In this document: one piece after another, positions 18,239 to 27,560 of the stretch
How positions within the stretch are numbered: the first letter of the stretch is position 1
Layout of the letters: each line of letters starts with the position of its first letter
Source of the DNA: Bacillus sp. JCM 19034
GTDB taxonomy: Bacteria > Bacillota > Bacilli > Bacillales > Bacillaceae_D
Assembly (NCBI RefSeq): GCF_001310635.1
Contig: NZ_BAXR01000021.1
Location: forward strand, 1 to 50,081
Reading direction: 5' to 3'
DNA length: 50,081 nucleotides
The notes under the pieces: generated by a model
Seen by the model: only the letters and a program-made list of their open reading frames with translations
Told to the model about the DNA's origin: nothing
The model's database searches: none
Program-made: the position numbers and the translations under genes

Positions 18239-18851
18239 TATGAGACCTCCAATCTATTAAATTTTCCACTTTACTTACTAATTTATAAGAAAGCGGATGA
18301 GTACTACTAAGCTGAAAGAGTAAACCTAATGTAGAAGCCCAAGCAATTTCGTAATAAATAGATACTAGATTATAATTTATTATAACCCAAACAAACAGTA
18401 AAACGAAAGCCATTTGTTGTAATTTTTTCCTGTGAGTGTTTGTCATTTTTTTGTAGAAGTGATTTGAGGGTGCATATAAGTAGATCATGATTAAGCCAAT
18501 GATAAACGTACATCCGATCAGGATAAACAAAACCTGTTCATTCAATTGAACGAATACGTGAGATACGATAACTGATATGGCTAGCATACTAAACAATCCT
18601 GCTATTAAACACCTGAGATAAGTAGAATAATGAAAACCGCCTGTAACCACTCGGAAAATAGCAAATGTTAACAATGTCCCTATCATTTCTGGAACGACAC
18701 CTAATATCGCAGCAGCTCCAAATAAACAAACCCATTTCCACAGGCCACCAATGATAATTTCTAGTCCGTAACGAACGTATTCAACCTCTTCCTGCTTGTC
18801 CAAATAACCGCATAGCTTTTTCGCTATCGTTCTACTCATAATCGTAATCAT
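18222..18851 (-). CDS. agrB: AgrB-family autoinducer-processing membrane protease
   Basis: 209 residues with about six hydrophobic spans. The catalytic pair is clear: RVVTGGFHYSTYLRC, with His74 and Cys81 seven residues apart as in staphylococcal AgrB (His77/Cys84). AgrB cleaves the AgrD tail and closes the (thio)lactone ring. Its ATG shares bases with the stop codon of the upstream kinase gene (TAATG), so translation is coupled. The downstream agrD overlaps its 3' end. Confidence 0.93.
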   Translation of the reverse strand: MITIMSRTIAKKLCGYLDKQEEVEYVRYGLEIIIGGLWKWVCLFGAAAILGVVPEMIGTLLTFAIFRVVTGGFHYSTYLRCLIAGLFSMLAISVIVSHVFVQLNEQVLFILIGCTFIIGLIMIYLYAPSNHFYKKMTNTHRKKLQQMAFVLLFVWVIINYNLVSIYYEIAWASTLGLLFQLSSTHPLSYKLVSKVENLIDWRSHNEKVH

Positions 18852-19693
18852 TATCTCTCTCCCTTAGGAAATTTTAAATGAAATGATACAATCGATTGAT
18901 CATTTTTTATTTCGTACGTTCCATTATATTTTCTTAAAACATCTTGAATGATTGATAAGCCAAAGCCTCTCGACTGATTTGACGATTTAGTTGAGTATCC
19001 AGGCTTTAAATGAGCGAGGTCAAGTTGGTGAACACATGAGTTTTTGACAATGATTATATAATGATCTTCTTCCTCTAACATCTCTAATCCAATTATCTGT
19101 TCACTTTCAGGCATTTCGATCGTTGCTTCATACGCATTATCTAGCAAATTACTAATCAAACGAAGCAAATCTGTTGATGTTAAACGGCTTGTCACTCCTT
19201 CACTACTAATGTGAACATTAAAAGGTACATTTTTCTTTTGATATAACTCCATTTTCGAGAATAATATAGATGCTAAAACTGCATTTTTAATTGTTAGTGC
19301 TTTATTATTAATTTTCACTTCGCCTATAACATCGTGGATATACTTGGAGGCACTGGAATAATTCTTAATTTTCAATAAACCTGCTACAACCGTAAGATGG
19401 TTATTTAAATCATGACGGTCTGAACGTACTGAGGCTACTAACGCACGGTATTGTTCCTCGTGAGTTAATTCGGTATTTTTAATTTGCCTCCTTTCCTCTG
19501 TTTTTAGTAGCGTTACAACTAACACAAGCGAACCTATATTAAGAACACCCATAAATAGAAAATGGACGGGAATCCCATAGATTTCAGCTAATTCTTCAAA
19601 CGCAATCCAAGAGCCTATCAAGAAGAAGTTTAAAATGACTTGTGCTAATATAAAAACGATTAATATGAATATATGCATAACCTTTTTTATCAA
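18851..19693 (-). CDS. GHKL sensor histidine kinase with two membrane spans, agr-like
   Basis: 280 residues. Two membrane helices (about 5-29 and 43-63) are followed by a Spo0B-like dimerisation region with the phosphorylated His94 in RSDRHDLNNHLTVV, then a GHKL ATPase domain with N-box LISNLLDNAYEA, and KPGYSTKSSNQSRGFGLSII (G1/G2). AgrC proteins usually have six spans, so the sensor region here is short. The start is uncertain: TTG 19693 or ATG 19678, neither with a good ribosome site, whereas AGGAGG at 19741-19746 serves no in-frame start; a missing base upstream is possible. No LytTR response regulator is nearby. Confidence 0.85.
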   Translation of the reverse strand: MIKKVMHIFILIVFILAQVILNFFLIGSWIAFEELAEIYGIPVHFLFMGVLNIGSLVLVVTLLKTEERRQIKNTELTHEEQYRALVASVRSDRHDLNNHLTVVAGLLKIKNYSSASKYIHDVIGEVKINNKALTIKNAVLASILFSKMELYQKKNVPFNVHISSEGVTSRLTSTDLLRLISNLLDNAYEATIEMPESEQIIGLEMLEEEDHYIIIVKNSCVHQLDLAHLKPGYSTKSSNQSRGFGLSIIQDVLRKYNGTYEIKNDQSIVSFHLKFPKGER

Positions 19694-19966
19694 AGTGTTT
19701 GGGTTATTGTGTATTGCACAATATCCAATACAATCGATATCCTCCTACTAATATAATTAAGTCTATTATACCATTTATTGAGCTACTCTTTTATGCTCAC
19801 GAAAAAAAAAGTTACATTTTTTTACACTCATGACAAATTAACAGGTCATTAATGTGTAATAAGTTTATTAAATATGAAACAAATTTATCATTGCGTTGAA
19901 TTATTACAATCGACTTAAAATCATCTCAATCAAAAATGACAATACGTAAGCCAAATGGTCGACAAT

Positions 19967-19985
19967 TAGGCATTAGGTATGCCTA
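19967..19985 (+). terminator. terminator-like hairpin
   Basis: The stem TAGGCAT/ATGCCTA with a five-base loop is followed by TTTTCTTTT. It lies in the 380-bp gap between the agr-like operon and the phosphatase gene, and no plus-strand gene precedes it. Apart from this, the following hairpin and an inverted repeat ATTGTG/CACAAT at about 19705-19722, I see nothing in the gap. Confidence 0.45.
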
Positions 19986-20007
19986 TTTTCTTTTATGAAC
20001 AAAAATA

Positions 20008-20043
20008 ACACTGAATAAGAGTAGTAAATCCCTTTTCAGTGCT
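20008..20043 (-). terminator. terminator of GAF/PP2C phosphatase gene
   Basis: The stem ACACTGAA/TTCAGTG(C)T is followed on the minus strand by TATTTTTG, 30 bases past the stop. Confidence 0.65.
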
Positions 20044-20072
20044 CTCTAAAAAGTGAACGCCCTATATGATTA

Positions 20073-21294
20073 TCATGACGGAATGGAAAAAAACAAAGCT
20101 GTTGTATCATCTTTTAGTTTCTTATCCTTCAGACGTTGGGAACATTCAGTTGCCATTTCCTTAATTGAATTCAATTGCCCTAGCCACTTCTCATTTGACG
20201 ATTCGAATCGCTCAGAAAAGCCATCAGAACAAAAAATAAACGTGTCACCTGCCTGAAATGATAGTTGATGTTCTTGAAATGTAACACCTTTAAATATCCC
20301 TAACAATTTCCCATGTACATCATGAAATTGTAATCCCTCTGCTTTCGTTATACTGTAGAATGAATTAATTCCAGCACTAACATACGATAAGCGATTACGT
20401 GAAAAATCAAATTCAAAACAAAAATGCAGTAAAATAATAGTTTTCAGGCATAAATGGAATGCTAGAACGGTTGATCCATTCTACCGTTTCTTTCAAAGAT
20501 AATTGCAATTCAATAGCTTGTGAAAACAAAACCCGGATAGCCGACGTTTGTAATGCAGTAGGTACACCATGACCCATCACATCGACAATATACCCAAACA
20601 ATCGATCATTTGTAATCCAATGATAGTTATAAAAGTCTCCACTGACTAAATTACTAGGTAAATAAAGGCTTTTCATCTGGATTTTTGGATCATTCAAATC
20701 ACTTGGAAGCAATTGCCGCTGTAATGAGCCAGCCCATTTTATTTCCTTTTGTAGTGCTTCCTTTTCCATTTGCTGCTGGTCAATCGTTGCTCTTAATTCC
20801 ATTTCCGATACAACCCAATTAGCAAGCTCTTCAAGAGTCAATTGGTCTTCACTAGTAAATTCTCGAGGTTTCGGATCACCAATACACAACGTTCCTACTA
20901 TATGACCACGTTTTGTCCTTAGCTGGGCACCTGCATAAAAACGGATACCCATTTCATCTAATAACGGGTTATTTTTAAAGCGTTCATCTTTTTTTGTATC
21001 AGGTACAACAAGCGTTTTTTTTGTCGCAATTACATACTGACAAAGCGACAGCTCCCTTTCTGTTTGCCGCAAATCAATGCCGACACATGATTTAAACCAT
21101 TGCCGATCTTCAGTAATCAAAGATACAAACGAAATCGGCACATGAAACAATCGAGCTACGAACCTCGTAATGCGATCAAATGCTTCCTCTGGCTCGCTAT
21201 CAAGTATATGTAATGTATATAGTTCATGTAATCGTTGCCGTTCATCTTCTTCAGAATATATGACAATTTGCTTTTCGTCAGAATGTTGGATCAT
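20073..21294 (-). pseudogene. GAF-domain PP2C phosphatase (RsbU-like), one frameshift
   Basis: A cytoplasmic regulatory phosphatase, about 406 residues if repaired. The N-terminal GAF domain (about 20-170) has ITRFVARLFHVPISFVSLI and LRTKRGHIVGTLCIGD. A helical linker (WAGSLQRQLLP) follows, then PP2C motifs SNLVSGDFYNYH, IVDVMGHGVPTA, YVSAGIN, FCSDGFSERFE and LKDDTTALFF. The frame breaks near 20418-20428, where one missing T (GCATTTTTG should probably have six T) separates TAFLF from CFEFDFSRNRLSYVSAG. It is the second RsbU-type phosphatase in the window, and again has no partner STAS gene nearby. Confidence 0.85.
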
Positions 21295-21330
21295 AAATCG
21301 GCTCCCTTACTTTCAATCATTTTATGAAAA

Positions 21331-21383
21331 AACCCTTATTTACTTATAGTACCCTCACGGTTAACTATTAGCAAATAAGGATT
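21331..21383 (-). terminator. terminator of the PASTA/ABC operon
   Basis: The stem AATCCTTATTTGCT pairs with AGTAAATAAGGGTT (minus strand) and is followed by TTTTCATAAAA, ten bases past the PASTA gene stop. Confidence 0.82.
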
Positions 21384-21392
21384 TAGAATATA

Positions 21393-22825
21393 TTATTTTA
21401 ACTCATCTTCCGTATCACCATCAACTGGTGGTAAGTCATCTGGTATCGGTTCTGGATCTTCCCAAACAGGTGCAGCAGGAGCATTTGCGTTATTGCTCAC
21501 TCTTACTTCAACTGTATAGGACATTGAAACAAATTCATTGAACTTACTCATCCCAACGACTGTCCCTTTTACTTCAGGAGCATCGACGTATTTTACCGTA
21601 TAGCGAATATCTGCACCTTTTGATTGGTAATCCTCGTAAAATGCCCGTGGTAAATCACCCTCCAGCATGCCACGATAGTCCCTTAAGTAGGGGCGTCCTT
21701 CGGAATAGACAACTTTTATTTCCTTATTGTCACGATCGGTTAGCTCGGTACCTGCCTCTATTGATTGAGAAATCAATCCTCCGTAAGGAACTTCAGAGTG
21801 ATACCTCTGTTGAACCATCACGACAAGATCAGCATAACTCATTGCTTCCTCCATCGATAGATCACCAAAGTGAGGAACCGTTGTCGCTTGTCCTAACGAA
21901 ATGACAACATCCATTTCATCTCTTTTTGCGATCTTTTTCTCAGCCGAAACACTCTGACTTACAACTAATTCTGCTTCTACATCAGTTGAAGCCTCTTCCT
22001 TAAACGTTACATCAATTTCATTCGTTTCCGCCCATTGTTCAACTTCTTCTCGAGTCTTCCCTTTGAAGTCAGGGACGGTAATATTCTTTTCAAATACTTC
22101 CTCGCCTCTCGAATAATAAACGATCGCACTATCACGCCGGCGATATTCTTCTTCAGAGACATTTGAATCACGAATAGCTAATCGAAGAAATCCGCCTTCT
22201 TCTACATCGTCACTATATTCCGTTAACAATTGAAGGTTCTCCGCTTTATGATCAGCGATCCACGCTTCTGCCTCATATTGGCTCATTTCTGCAAAATCAG
22301 GAAGCTCAATTTGTTCGTCAGGATCTGGCCCTGTACTGCTTACAAAGGAGATCGTCTCACCTTTTCGCACCTTTTTTCCTTCTGCTATCTCCTGCGAAAT
22401 AATATGATTTGCATCATATTCCATACTCGTTTCATGAGTAAGATCAATTTCAATGTTATGTTCACTAGCCCACGCACGAGCCTCGGAGACAGGTTGTCCA
22501 ACGAAGTCTTCCATTGCTACATGGACGGCTTGATAATAAATGAAGAAGATGAGGAGGAGTGCTACCACTCCCCCAGCAATTGAATAAATGAGGATACGGC
22601 GTTTCTTCTTCCGATAGGTTGGATCGAACTCCATTTCTTCGGACTCATAGCGTTGTCCACCACTCGATGCTATTGACCTGTCTGGGTGGATGAACTAGGA
22701 GGAGGAGATTCCTCCTTCGCTTGAACAGCTTCTTCTTTTGCCTTTTCTTCCTTCTCTTCATTACCCTTCTCATTCACTAGCTCATCATACTGATCTTTAT
22801 TAAATTTCGATAAGAAATCACTCAT
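21393..22825 (-). pseudogene. membrane-anchored PASTA-domain protein, one frameshift
   Basis: A bitopic protein without a kinase domain, about 477 residues if repaired. An acidic, low-complexity cytoplasmic segment of about 70 residues starts at ATG 22825 ([17 protein letters not shown]). The frame breaks near 22671-22675 (GGTCAATAGC probably lacks one base) and resumes as IASSGGQRYESEEMEFD. Next come a basic stop (RKKKRR), one membrane helix, and about four PASTA-like repeats outside (DFVGQPVSEARAWASEHNIE; LPDFAEMSQYEAEAWIADHK; VPDFKGKTREEVEQWAETNE; VPHFGDLSMEEAMSYA). PASTA domains bind peptidoglycan fragments in Ser/Thr kinases and PBPs. The ATG overlaps the end of the upstream ABC ATPase gene by eight bases. 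Confidence 0.85.
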
Positions 22826-23498
22826 GTGGCGCCAAAACACCCTTTCTTAACGTAAACATCTGATCTGATTGTTGAGCGATTTCTTGAGAGTGAGTAACCA
22901 TAATGACACATTTATTATGATCGTGAGCTAATCGTTTAAATATATCGATAATCTCTTGTTCCATTTCTTCATCAAGGTTACCAGTCGGCTCATCGGCTAA
23001 AATCAACTCTACATTAGTCGCCAAAGCTCTGGCAATCGCTACACGCTGTTGCTCTCCCCCGGAAAGCTTATTTACATAGCGATCTGCCTTACTTTTCACA
23101 ATTCCGATGTAGTCTAATAGATTATATGCGACAGTCTTTTGATCATCTGGCATGTCGTTCTCCGTAATTGACATCGGAACGAGCACATTCTCCACTGCTG
23201 TTAAAGTAGGAATCAAGTTATAGCTTTGAAAGATGATTCCGATATTATTGCGTCGATATTTTTCATAACCAATTTTTTTAATATCCTCTCCGTTAAACAA
23301 CACCGCACCACTATGAGGAGTATCTAGGGCACTTAATAGTGCAAGAAAGGAGGTCTTACCAGATCCTGATTGTCCGAGAATCGTATAAAATTTCCCCTTT
23401 TCAAATGAAGCACTTGTATTTCGTAAAATATACCTTCTACTTTCCCCATCTTGATAATAGTAATCTAGGTTTTTTGCTTCTAAAATCATCAAGTTCAC
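22818..23498 (-). CDS. ABC transporter ATPase (MacB/LolD type)
   Basis: 226 residues with all ATPase motifs: Walker A GQSGSGKT, the Q-loop GIIFQSYNL, signature [15 protein letters not shown], Walker [13 protein letters not shown], and switch VTHS. This is the subfamily that pairs with FtsX-like permeases for extrusion or mechanotransmission rather than import. It sits between the permease gene (eight bases upstream) and the PASTA gene, which overlaps its stop, so the three form one operon. It might begin at the second Met, MILEAKNL (23489). Confidence 0.93.
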   Translation of the reverse strand: MNLMILEAKNLDYYYQDGESRRYILRNTSASFEKGKFYTILGQSGSGKTSFLALLSALDTPHSGAVLFNGEDIKKIGYEKYRRNNIGIIFQSYNLIPTLTAVENVLVPMSITENDMPDDQKTVAYNLLDYIGIVKSKADRYVNKLSGGEQQRVAIARALATNVELILADEPTGNLDEEMEQEIIDIFKRLAHDHNKCVIMVTHSQEIAQQSDQMFTLRKGVLAPHE

Positions 23499-23506
23499 CC
23501 CTTTTT

Positions 23507-24970
23507 CTACATTAATATTTTCTTAGGATTTAATCGAACAATATATAAAAGCGGTATAACAGTTGAGACTAAGACTGTTAATAAACCGACAACTAAGAAC
23601 CAAAGAATATACGTGGAGCTTAATTGAACTTCATACGATTCTAATACATCATCGGTTGTTACGTTTGTATTAATATCATCATGATAATAAATTTCTTCAA
23701 AGCCACTGCTTTGATCATCGTTTGTCATTAATGTTTCCGATACACCACTTGCTAATAGATTTCCTGTAAATAAGGAAAGTGCAATACCGATAAGGGCTAC
23801 TAGCATAACTTCTAATAAAATTTGCCCAATCACTCGGCCACGACGCTCACCTAATGACAGATAAATACCTAGCTCACGTTTACGATCACGTAAGAATAAT
23901 AAAACGACTAAACCAATGATTAATACGGAAGCAATAATAGATACGATTAAAACATAACCTGATAACTTTGACATCGACTGTATCGGTTTAGCGATGCTGT
24001 CGTACTGGTCAACTGCACTTTTCACAATATACAACTCAGGTAATAATGGCGTTACTTCTTCTGTAAACGGTTCAACGTCATCAACTGAGTTTAAGACATA
24101 AATTGGCGTATAGTGTTCTTCAATGCCGTCTTCATAGTACATCGCGAACTCAGGGTTCATTTCGATTTCTTTCTCTATTTGATAGTGCAGTTCATCTAAA
24201 ATAAGATCATTAGGAACGTACAACATATTTTGTGCTTCAATATCCATCCAATCCCACATACCATTGTCACTATCGCTGTCCTCAGTGTCCTCTGCTAGCG
24301 TTAGCGTTTCAAATAAACCAATAACTTCGAGAACTACATCTCTTGAGTCGTATAACTCTTCTCCACTTTCTGTATAGTTAATAACACCGTTTGTTAATAC
24401 GATAGAATCGCCAACAGATACTTGATTTTGGTCAGCAAGCTTTTTTGATATAATCGTGACAGCTGAGCCGTTTGAAATTTCCTCTTCAGTGAAGACACGA
24501 CCATCAACAAGCCGTGATTTCTCTTCTTCAAAATCAATCACTGGTGCATAATTTGTTCCTTTCAAACGAAACTCAGGATGATAGATACCATCATACATCA
24601 CTTCATATTCATTATTTTCACCTTGATAACTTTCAAGGTCATCTGACGCTAAATAGGTTGATGTACTATAATCATAATATTTTACGTATTGCAACTCACC
24701 AACTTGACGAATAGTATCTATGCTCAATGATGTCCATTCAAATTCCATCCACTCTTCTTCACTCATTTGATTAAGAGCATCATGATCATAATCAATTGTA
24801 GCACCCGTACCAAGTCTCTCCTTGATCGACTTCTCAACACTATCCGTCGCTTGTTGAATGGATATCGCACCTGCAATTAAATTCCCTAAAATAAAAATAA
24901 TGGCAAGCAAAATCAACGATTTCCCTTTTTTCCTAGTAATGCTTAATAGCCCTCTTTTCAAAAAATTCAT
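23507..24970 (-). CDS. FtsX-like ABC permease (MacB type)
   Basis: 487 residues from ATG 24970, preceded by AGGAGG. The topology is that of MacB: one N-terminal membrane helix (about 13-36, after KRGLLSITRKKGKSL), a large acidic extracellular domain (about 37-345), then three C-terminal helices with the typical charged loop RDRKRELGIYLSLGERRGRV after the second helix. The MacB family exports peptides or toxins or transmits force across the envelope. The usual periplasmic adaptor is absent; the PASTA protein takes that place in the operon. The 5' region is a 630-bp gap with no gene. Confidence 0.92.
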   Translation of the reverse strand: MNFLKRGLLSITRKKGKSLILLAIIFILGNLIAGAISIQQATDSVEKSIKERLGTGATIDYDHDALNQMSEEEWMEFEWTSLSIDTIRQVGELQYVKYYDYSTSTYLASDDLESYQGENNEYEVMYDGIYHPEFRLKGTNYAPVIDFEEEKSRLVDGRVFTEEEISNGSAVTIISKKLADQNQVSVGDSIVLTNGVINYTESGEELYDSRDVVLEVIGLFETLTLAEDTEDSDSDNGMWDWMDIEAQNMLYVPNDLILDELHYQIEKEIEMNPEFAMYYEDGIEEHYTPIYVLNSVDDVEPFTEEVTPLLPELYIVKSAVDQYDSIAKPIQSMSKLSGYVLIVSIIASVLIIGLVVLLFLRDRKRELGIYLSLGERRGRVIGQILLEVMLVALIGIALSLFTGNLLASGVSETLMTNDDQSSGFEEIYYHDDINTNVTTDDVLESYEVQLSSTYILWFLVVGLLTVLVSTVIPLLYIVRLNPKKILM

Positions 24971-25540
24971 AATCTGCCTCCTTATCAATTCAATATATTA
25001 GAAAACGCTTTACTGCATTCTCTTTAAAAGGTCGCTAACGGTTGATCCCACCATCTATCAAGAAAAAATATGTATAAATTAAATGACAAGCTTCCCTATT
25101 AGACTAGTATATTCCACCTTTTTACAATCAACAATAGATGAAAATAAATATGTTTCGACATTTCTTATCTTTATTTAAGGGAGTGTGACAACCTTTCCTT
25201 ATATAAGACGACATTCTTAATCAATTCGTTTCAAACTTTTTAATTTTTTTAAAATTATTACCTCCTAGGTAATTGTCCCTCCTGTATTATTGTAATTAGT
25301 ACAGTTGTTACTGTATTAAACTTTTCATTTTTTGTCAATACATTTTTCAGCACATGCTACATCACCCTTTAGTTCCATGCCTTTAACCCTTTTCGAGCTT
25401 GTAACACACTCTAACCTTCATACCTCCTACTTTTCACCTATCTCCTATGCTTGTGATCAGTTTCAAGTTATTAGTGGATTTTTCTGGTAGTAATGTACGA
25501 TATACGCCTAGTATTTATCTTTGTAGAATGGTTACTGGTA
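24971..25540. other. long intergenic region, no gene seen
   Basis: About 570 AT-rich bases between the divergent permease and lipoprotein genes. The only structure I see is a short inverted repeat, TTACCT-CCT-AGGTAA (about 25259-25273), whose minus-strand reading includes AGGAGG but leads into no convincing reading frame. Promoters for both flanking genes should lie here, but I cannot place them firmly. Confidence 0.5.
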
Positions 25541-25582
25541 TGAACTTGATTAATATGAAATATTTCATATTAATCAAGTTCA
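25541..25582. repeat. 42-bp perfect palindrome
   Basis: The left arm 25541-25561 (TGAACTTGATTAATATGAAA plus T) is followed with no spacer by its exact reverse complement (25562-25582). It ends 21 bases before the start codon of the lipoprotein gene, just ahead of the GGAAGG ribosome site. As DNA it could be an operator; as RNA, a hairpin of about 19 pairs ahead of the ribosome site. Confidence 0.95.
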
Positions 25583-25603
25583 CATTGGAAGGTAGGGACT
25601 TTT

Positions 25604-26488
25604 ATGAAAAAAATGATCATTTTGACTTTAACATGCTTTTTAATCGCTTGTAGTGAAGACGTTCAACACGAACCTATCGAGGAAAAAGAGGTACACGAAA
25701 GTACACCAATAACTAATGACGAAGAAGTTGAGCCTTCTCTAGACGATCAAATATCTCATGAGGAGATATCAGAAACAAGCCTCATAGATTCAGAAGAAGT
25801 GTTTCAAGTACAAACACTATCTATAGAATCACCTTTTGACGCTGAAGGAAATATCCCTAACGTCTATACAGACTTTGAAATTGTCGATGAATTGATGGAT
25901 GATGATGGACGGATTTATTTCGCTTTAGATGAACAACCAATTAGAAGTATTATTAGTAGTCATGATGAAAATATGATACACGTGACAAACTATAGTGATG
26001 CCATTATTGAGATTGTAGAGGCACAAGCGTATACACTTGACGAAGAATTGATTGAAGAGGCCTATAAATTTTTTATTAACAACCCTCCCGCAGAACTACT
26101 TGGAACCGATCCTAATGAATATCGAACTTGGGAGGAAGCAACTAATTTAGAGCGTGCACTAATCCAGAGCGTCTACTTAATTGGTCCATTATTAAATAAA
26201 CTTAGTCTAATTGTTAATTATGAGCTTTATGACCATGACAGCCTCCCTACCTTGTTAGAGGAATTGGAGAAAATCGGATCACCAACAGCACTGATTCCTG
26301 CTCCACAATCGCTACTTGACTATCAATTGTATGATAACATCGCTTCTGTACAAATGATGTGGCTCAATTAGGAAAGTTTGAAAGCCATGAGGAAAATAAA
26401 GATGAATTCATCGAATATCTCCAAGATGTTAGACAAGAAACGTCTAATCTTGTCGCTAGAGTCAATTATACATTAAGTGAGAAGTAAG
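25604..26488 (+). pseudogene. putative lipoprotein, unknown function, one frameshift
   Basis: Signal peptide with lipobox IACS at about residues 13-16, then an acidic low-complexity linker (residues 17-65) and a folded part of about 230 residues with no motif I recognise. The frame stops at 26371, but the next frame continues without a break as NDVAQLGKFESHEENKDEFI to NYTLSEK and TAA 26488. One missing A at 26352-26354 (CAAATG for CAAAATG) explains it. About 294 residues when repaired. Start ATG 25604 follows GGAAGG and the 42-bp palindrome. Confidence 0.75.
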
Positions 26489-26577
26489 AATGGCCATCCT
26501 TTGCTACTATCCTTTTACTTAAAAACAATGAAACTCGGAAATGGTAATTATCAATTATCCTGCAACGAATGAGAAAA

Positions 26578-26616
26578 AGAGATGCTCCATCAACTGCTTG
26601 GTAGCATCTCTATTTT
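26578..26616 (+). terminator. terminator of the lipoprotein gene
   Basis: A perfect 9-bp stem, AGAGATGCT/AGCATCTCT, followed by ATTTTCATTT, 90 bases past the repaired stop. The rest of the 490-bp gap up to ahpC holds only the PerR box and leader hairpin listed next. Confidence 0.82.
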
Positions 26617-26897
26617 CATTTAAAAGCTATGCAACTAGGCTAAAGACTTGTTCATCCTTTTCCCAAGTGGATTTTCGCATTTTCGTCATATTTTAGAAAA
26701 GTAGTATAAAATCACTGCTGTTGAATAAAACTATCTATTGTACTTATTGACCTCTATAAAACCCCTTTACTTGTTATCCTATTTGACACCACTTCTATCA
26801 AAAGGACATATTTCTATATTATATTTATTGTAAGAATATAAAACTAAATAGGTTATCACTTGAAAAGAACCTATCTTATTTGATAAACTATACTCAA

Positions 26898-26912
26898 TTA
26901 GAATTATTATAA
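26898..26912 (+). promoter_or_regulatory. PerR box upstream of ahpC
   Basis: TTAGAATTATTATAA matches the PerR consensus TTATAATNATTATAA with one mismatch. It lies 71 bases before the ahpC start, so peroxide derepression of ahpCF is expected, as in B. subtilis. Confidence 0.85.
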
Positions 26913-26944
26913 CTAAACAGCCTACTACTTCGTTTAGTTTTTTA
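26911..26944 (+). promoter_or_regulatory. terminator-like hairpin in the ahpC leader
   Basis: The 8-bp stem AACTAAAC/GTTTAGTT is followed at once by a T-run, between the PerR box and the ahpC ribosome site. It has the form of an intrinsic terminator or attenuator, or of a 5' stabilising stem. Confidence 0.5.
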
Positions 26945-26982
26945 ATTCTTTTAAACATTATTTTCTAGGAGGAAGATGAAGA

Positions 26983-27546
26983 ATGTCTTTAATCGGAACT
27001 GAAGTAAAACCTTTTAACGCAAAAGCTTACAAGAATGGTGATTTTGTTGATGTCTCACATGAAGATTTAAAAGGTCAATGGAGTATTTTCTGCTTCTACC
27101 CAGCAGATTTCACTTTCGTTTGCCCAACTGAACTTGAGGATCTTCAAAACGAATATGCAACGCTAAAAGAGCTTGGAGTAGAAGTATACTCGGTATCAAC
27201 TGATACTCACTTTACACATAAAGCATGGCATGATAGCTCAGAAGCTATTGGAAAAATTACTTATACAATGATCGGTGACCCTTCTCAAACAATTTCTCGT
27301 AACTTTGAAGTTCTTGATGAACAAGAAGGTCTTGCAGATCGTGGAACATTCATTATCGACCCAGATGGTGTCATTCAAGCAGTTGAAATCAATGCTGGTG
27401 GTATCGGTCGTGACGCAAGCATCCTAGTTAATAAAATTAAAGCAGCACAATATGTTCGCAACAATCCAGGTGAAGTTTGCCCTGCTAAGTGGGAAGAAGG
27501 ATCAGAAACACTGAAGCCGAGCTTAGACCTTGTTGGAAAGATTTAA
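26983..27546 (+). CDS. ahpC: alkyl hydroperoxide reductase peroxiredoxin subunit
   Basis: A typical 2-Cys peroxiredoxin of 187 residues. The peroxidatic cysteine is in [13 protein letters not shown] (Cys47) and the resolving one in GEVCPAKW near residue 166. AhpC reduces H2O2 and organic peroxides and is recharged by AhpF, encoded 14 bases downstream. A strong AGGAGGAAG site precedes ATG 26983. Codon use is more biased than in neighbouring genes, as expected for a highly expressed protein. Confidence 0.97.
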   Translation: MSLIGTEVKPFNAKAYKNGDFVDVSHEDLKGQWSIFCFYPADFTFVCPTELEDLQNEYATLKELGVEVYSVSTDTHFTHKAWHDSSEAIGKITYTMIGDPSQTISRNFEVLDEQEGLADRGTFIIDPDGVIQAVEINAGGIGRDASILVNKIKAAQYVRNNPGEVCPAKWEEGSETLKPSLDLVGKI

Positions 27547-27560
27547 GGGGAGCACAGTAA

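Noticed and set aside
19693..19746. A leader peptide gene between AGGAGG (19741-19746) and the kinase start
   Set aside because: A TTG with nine codons is possible, but nothing else supports it; a sequence error hiding the real kinase start is as likely.
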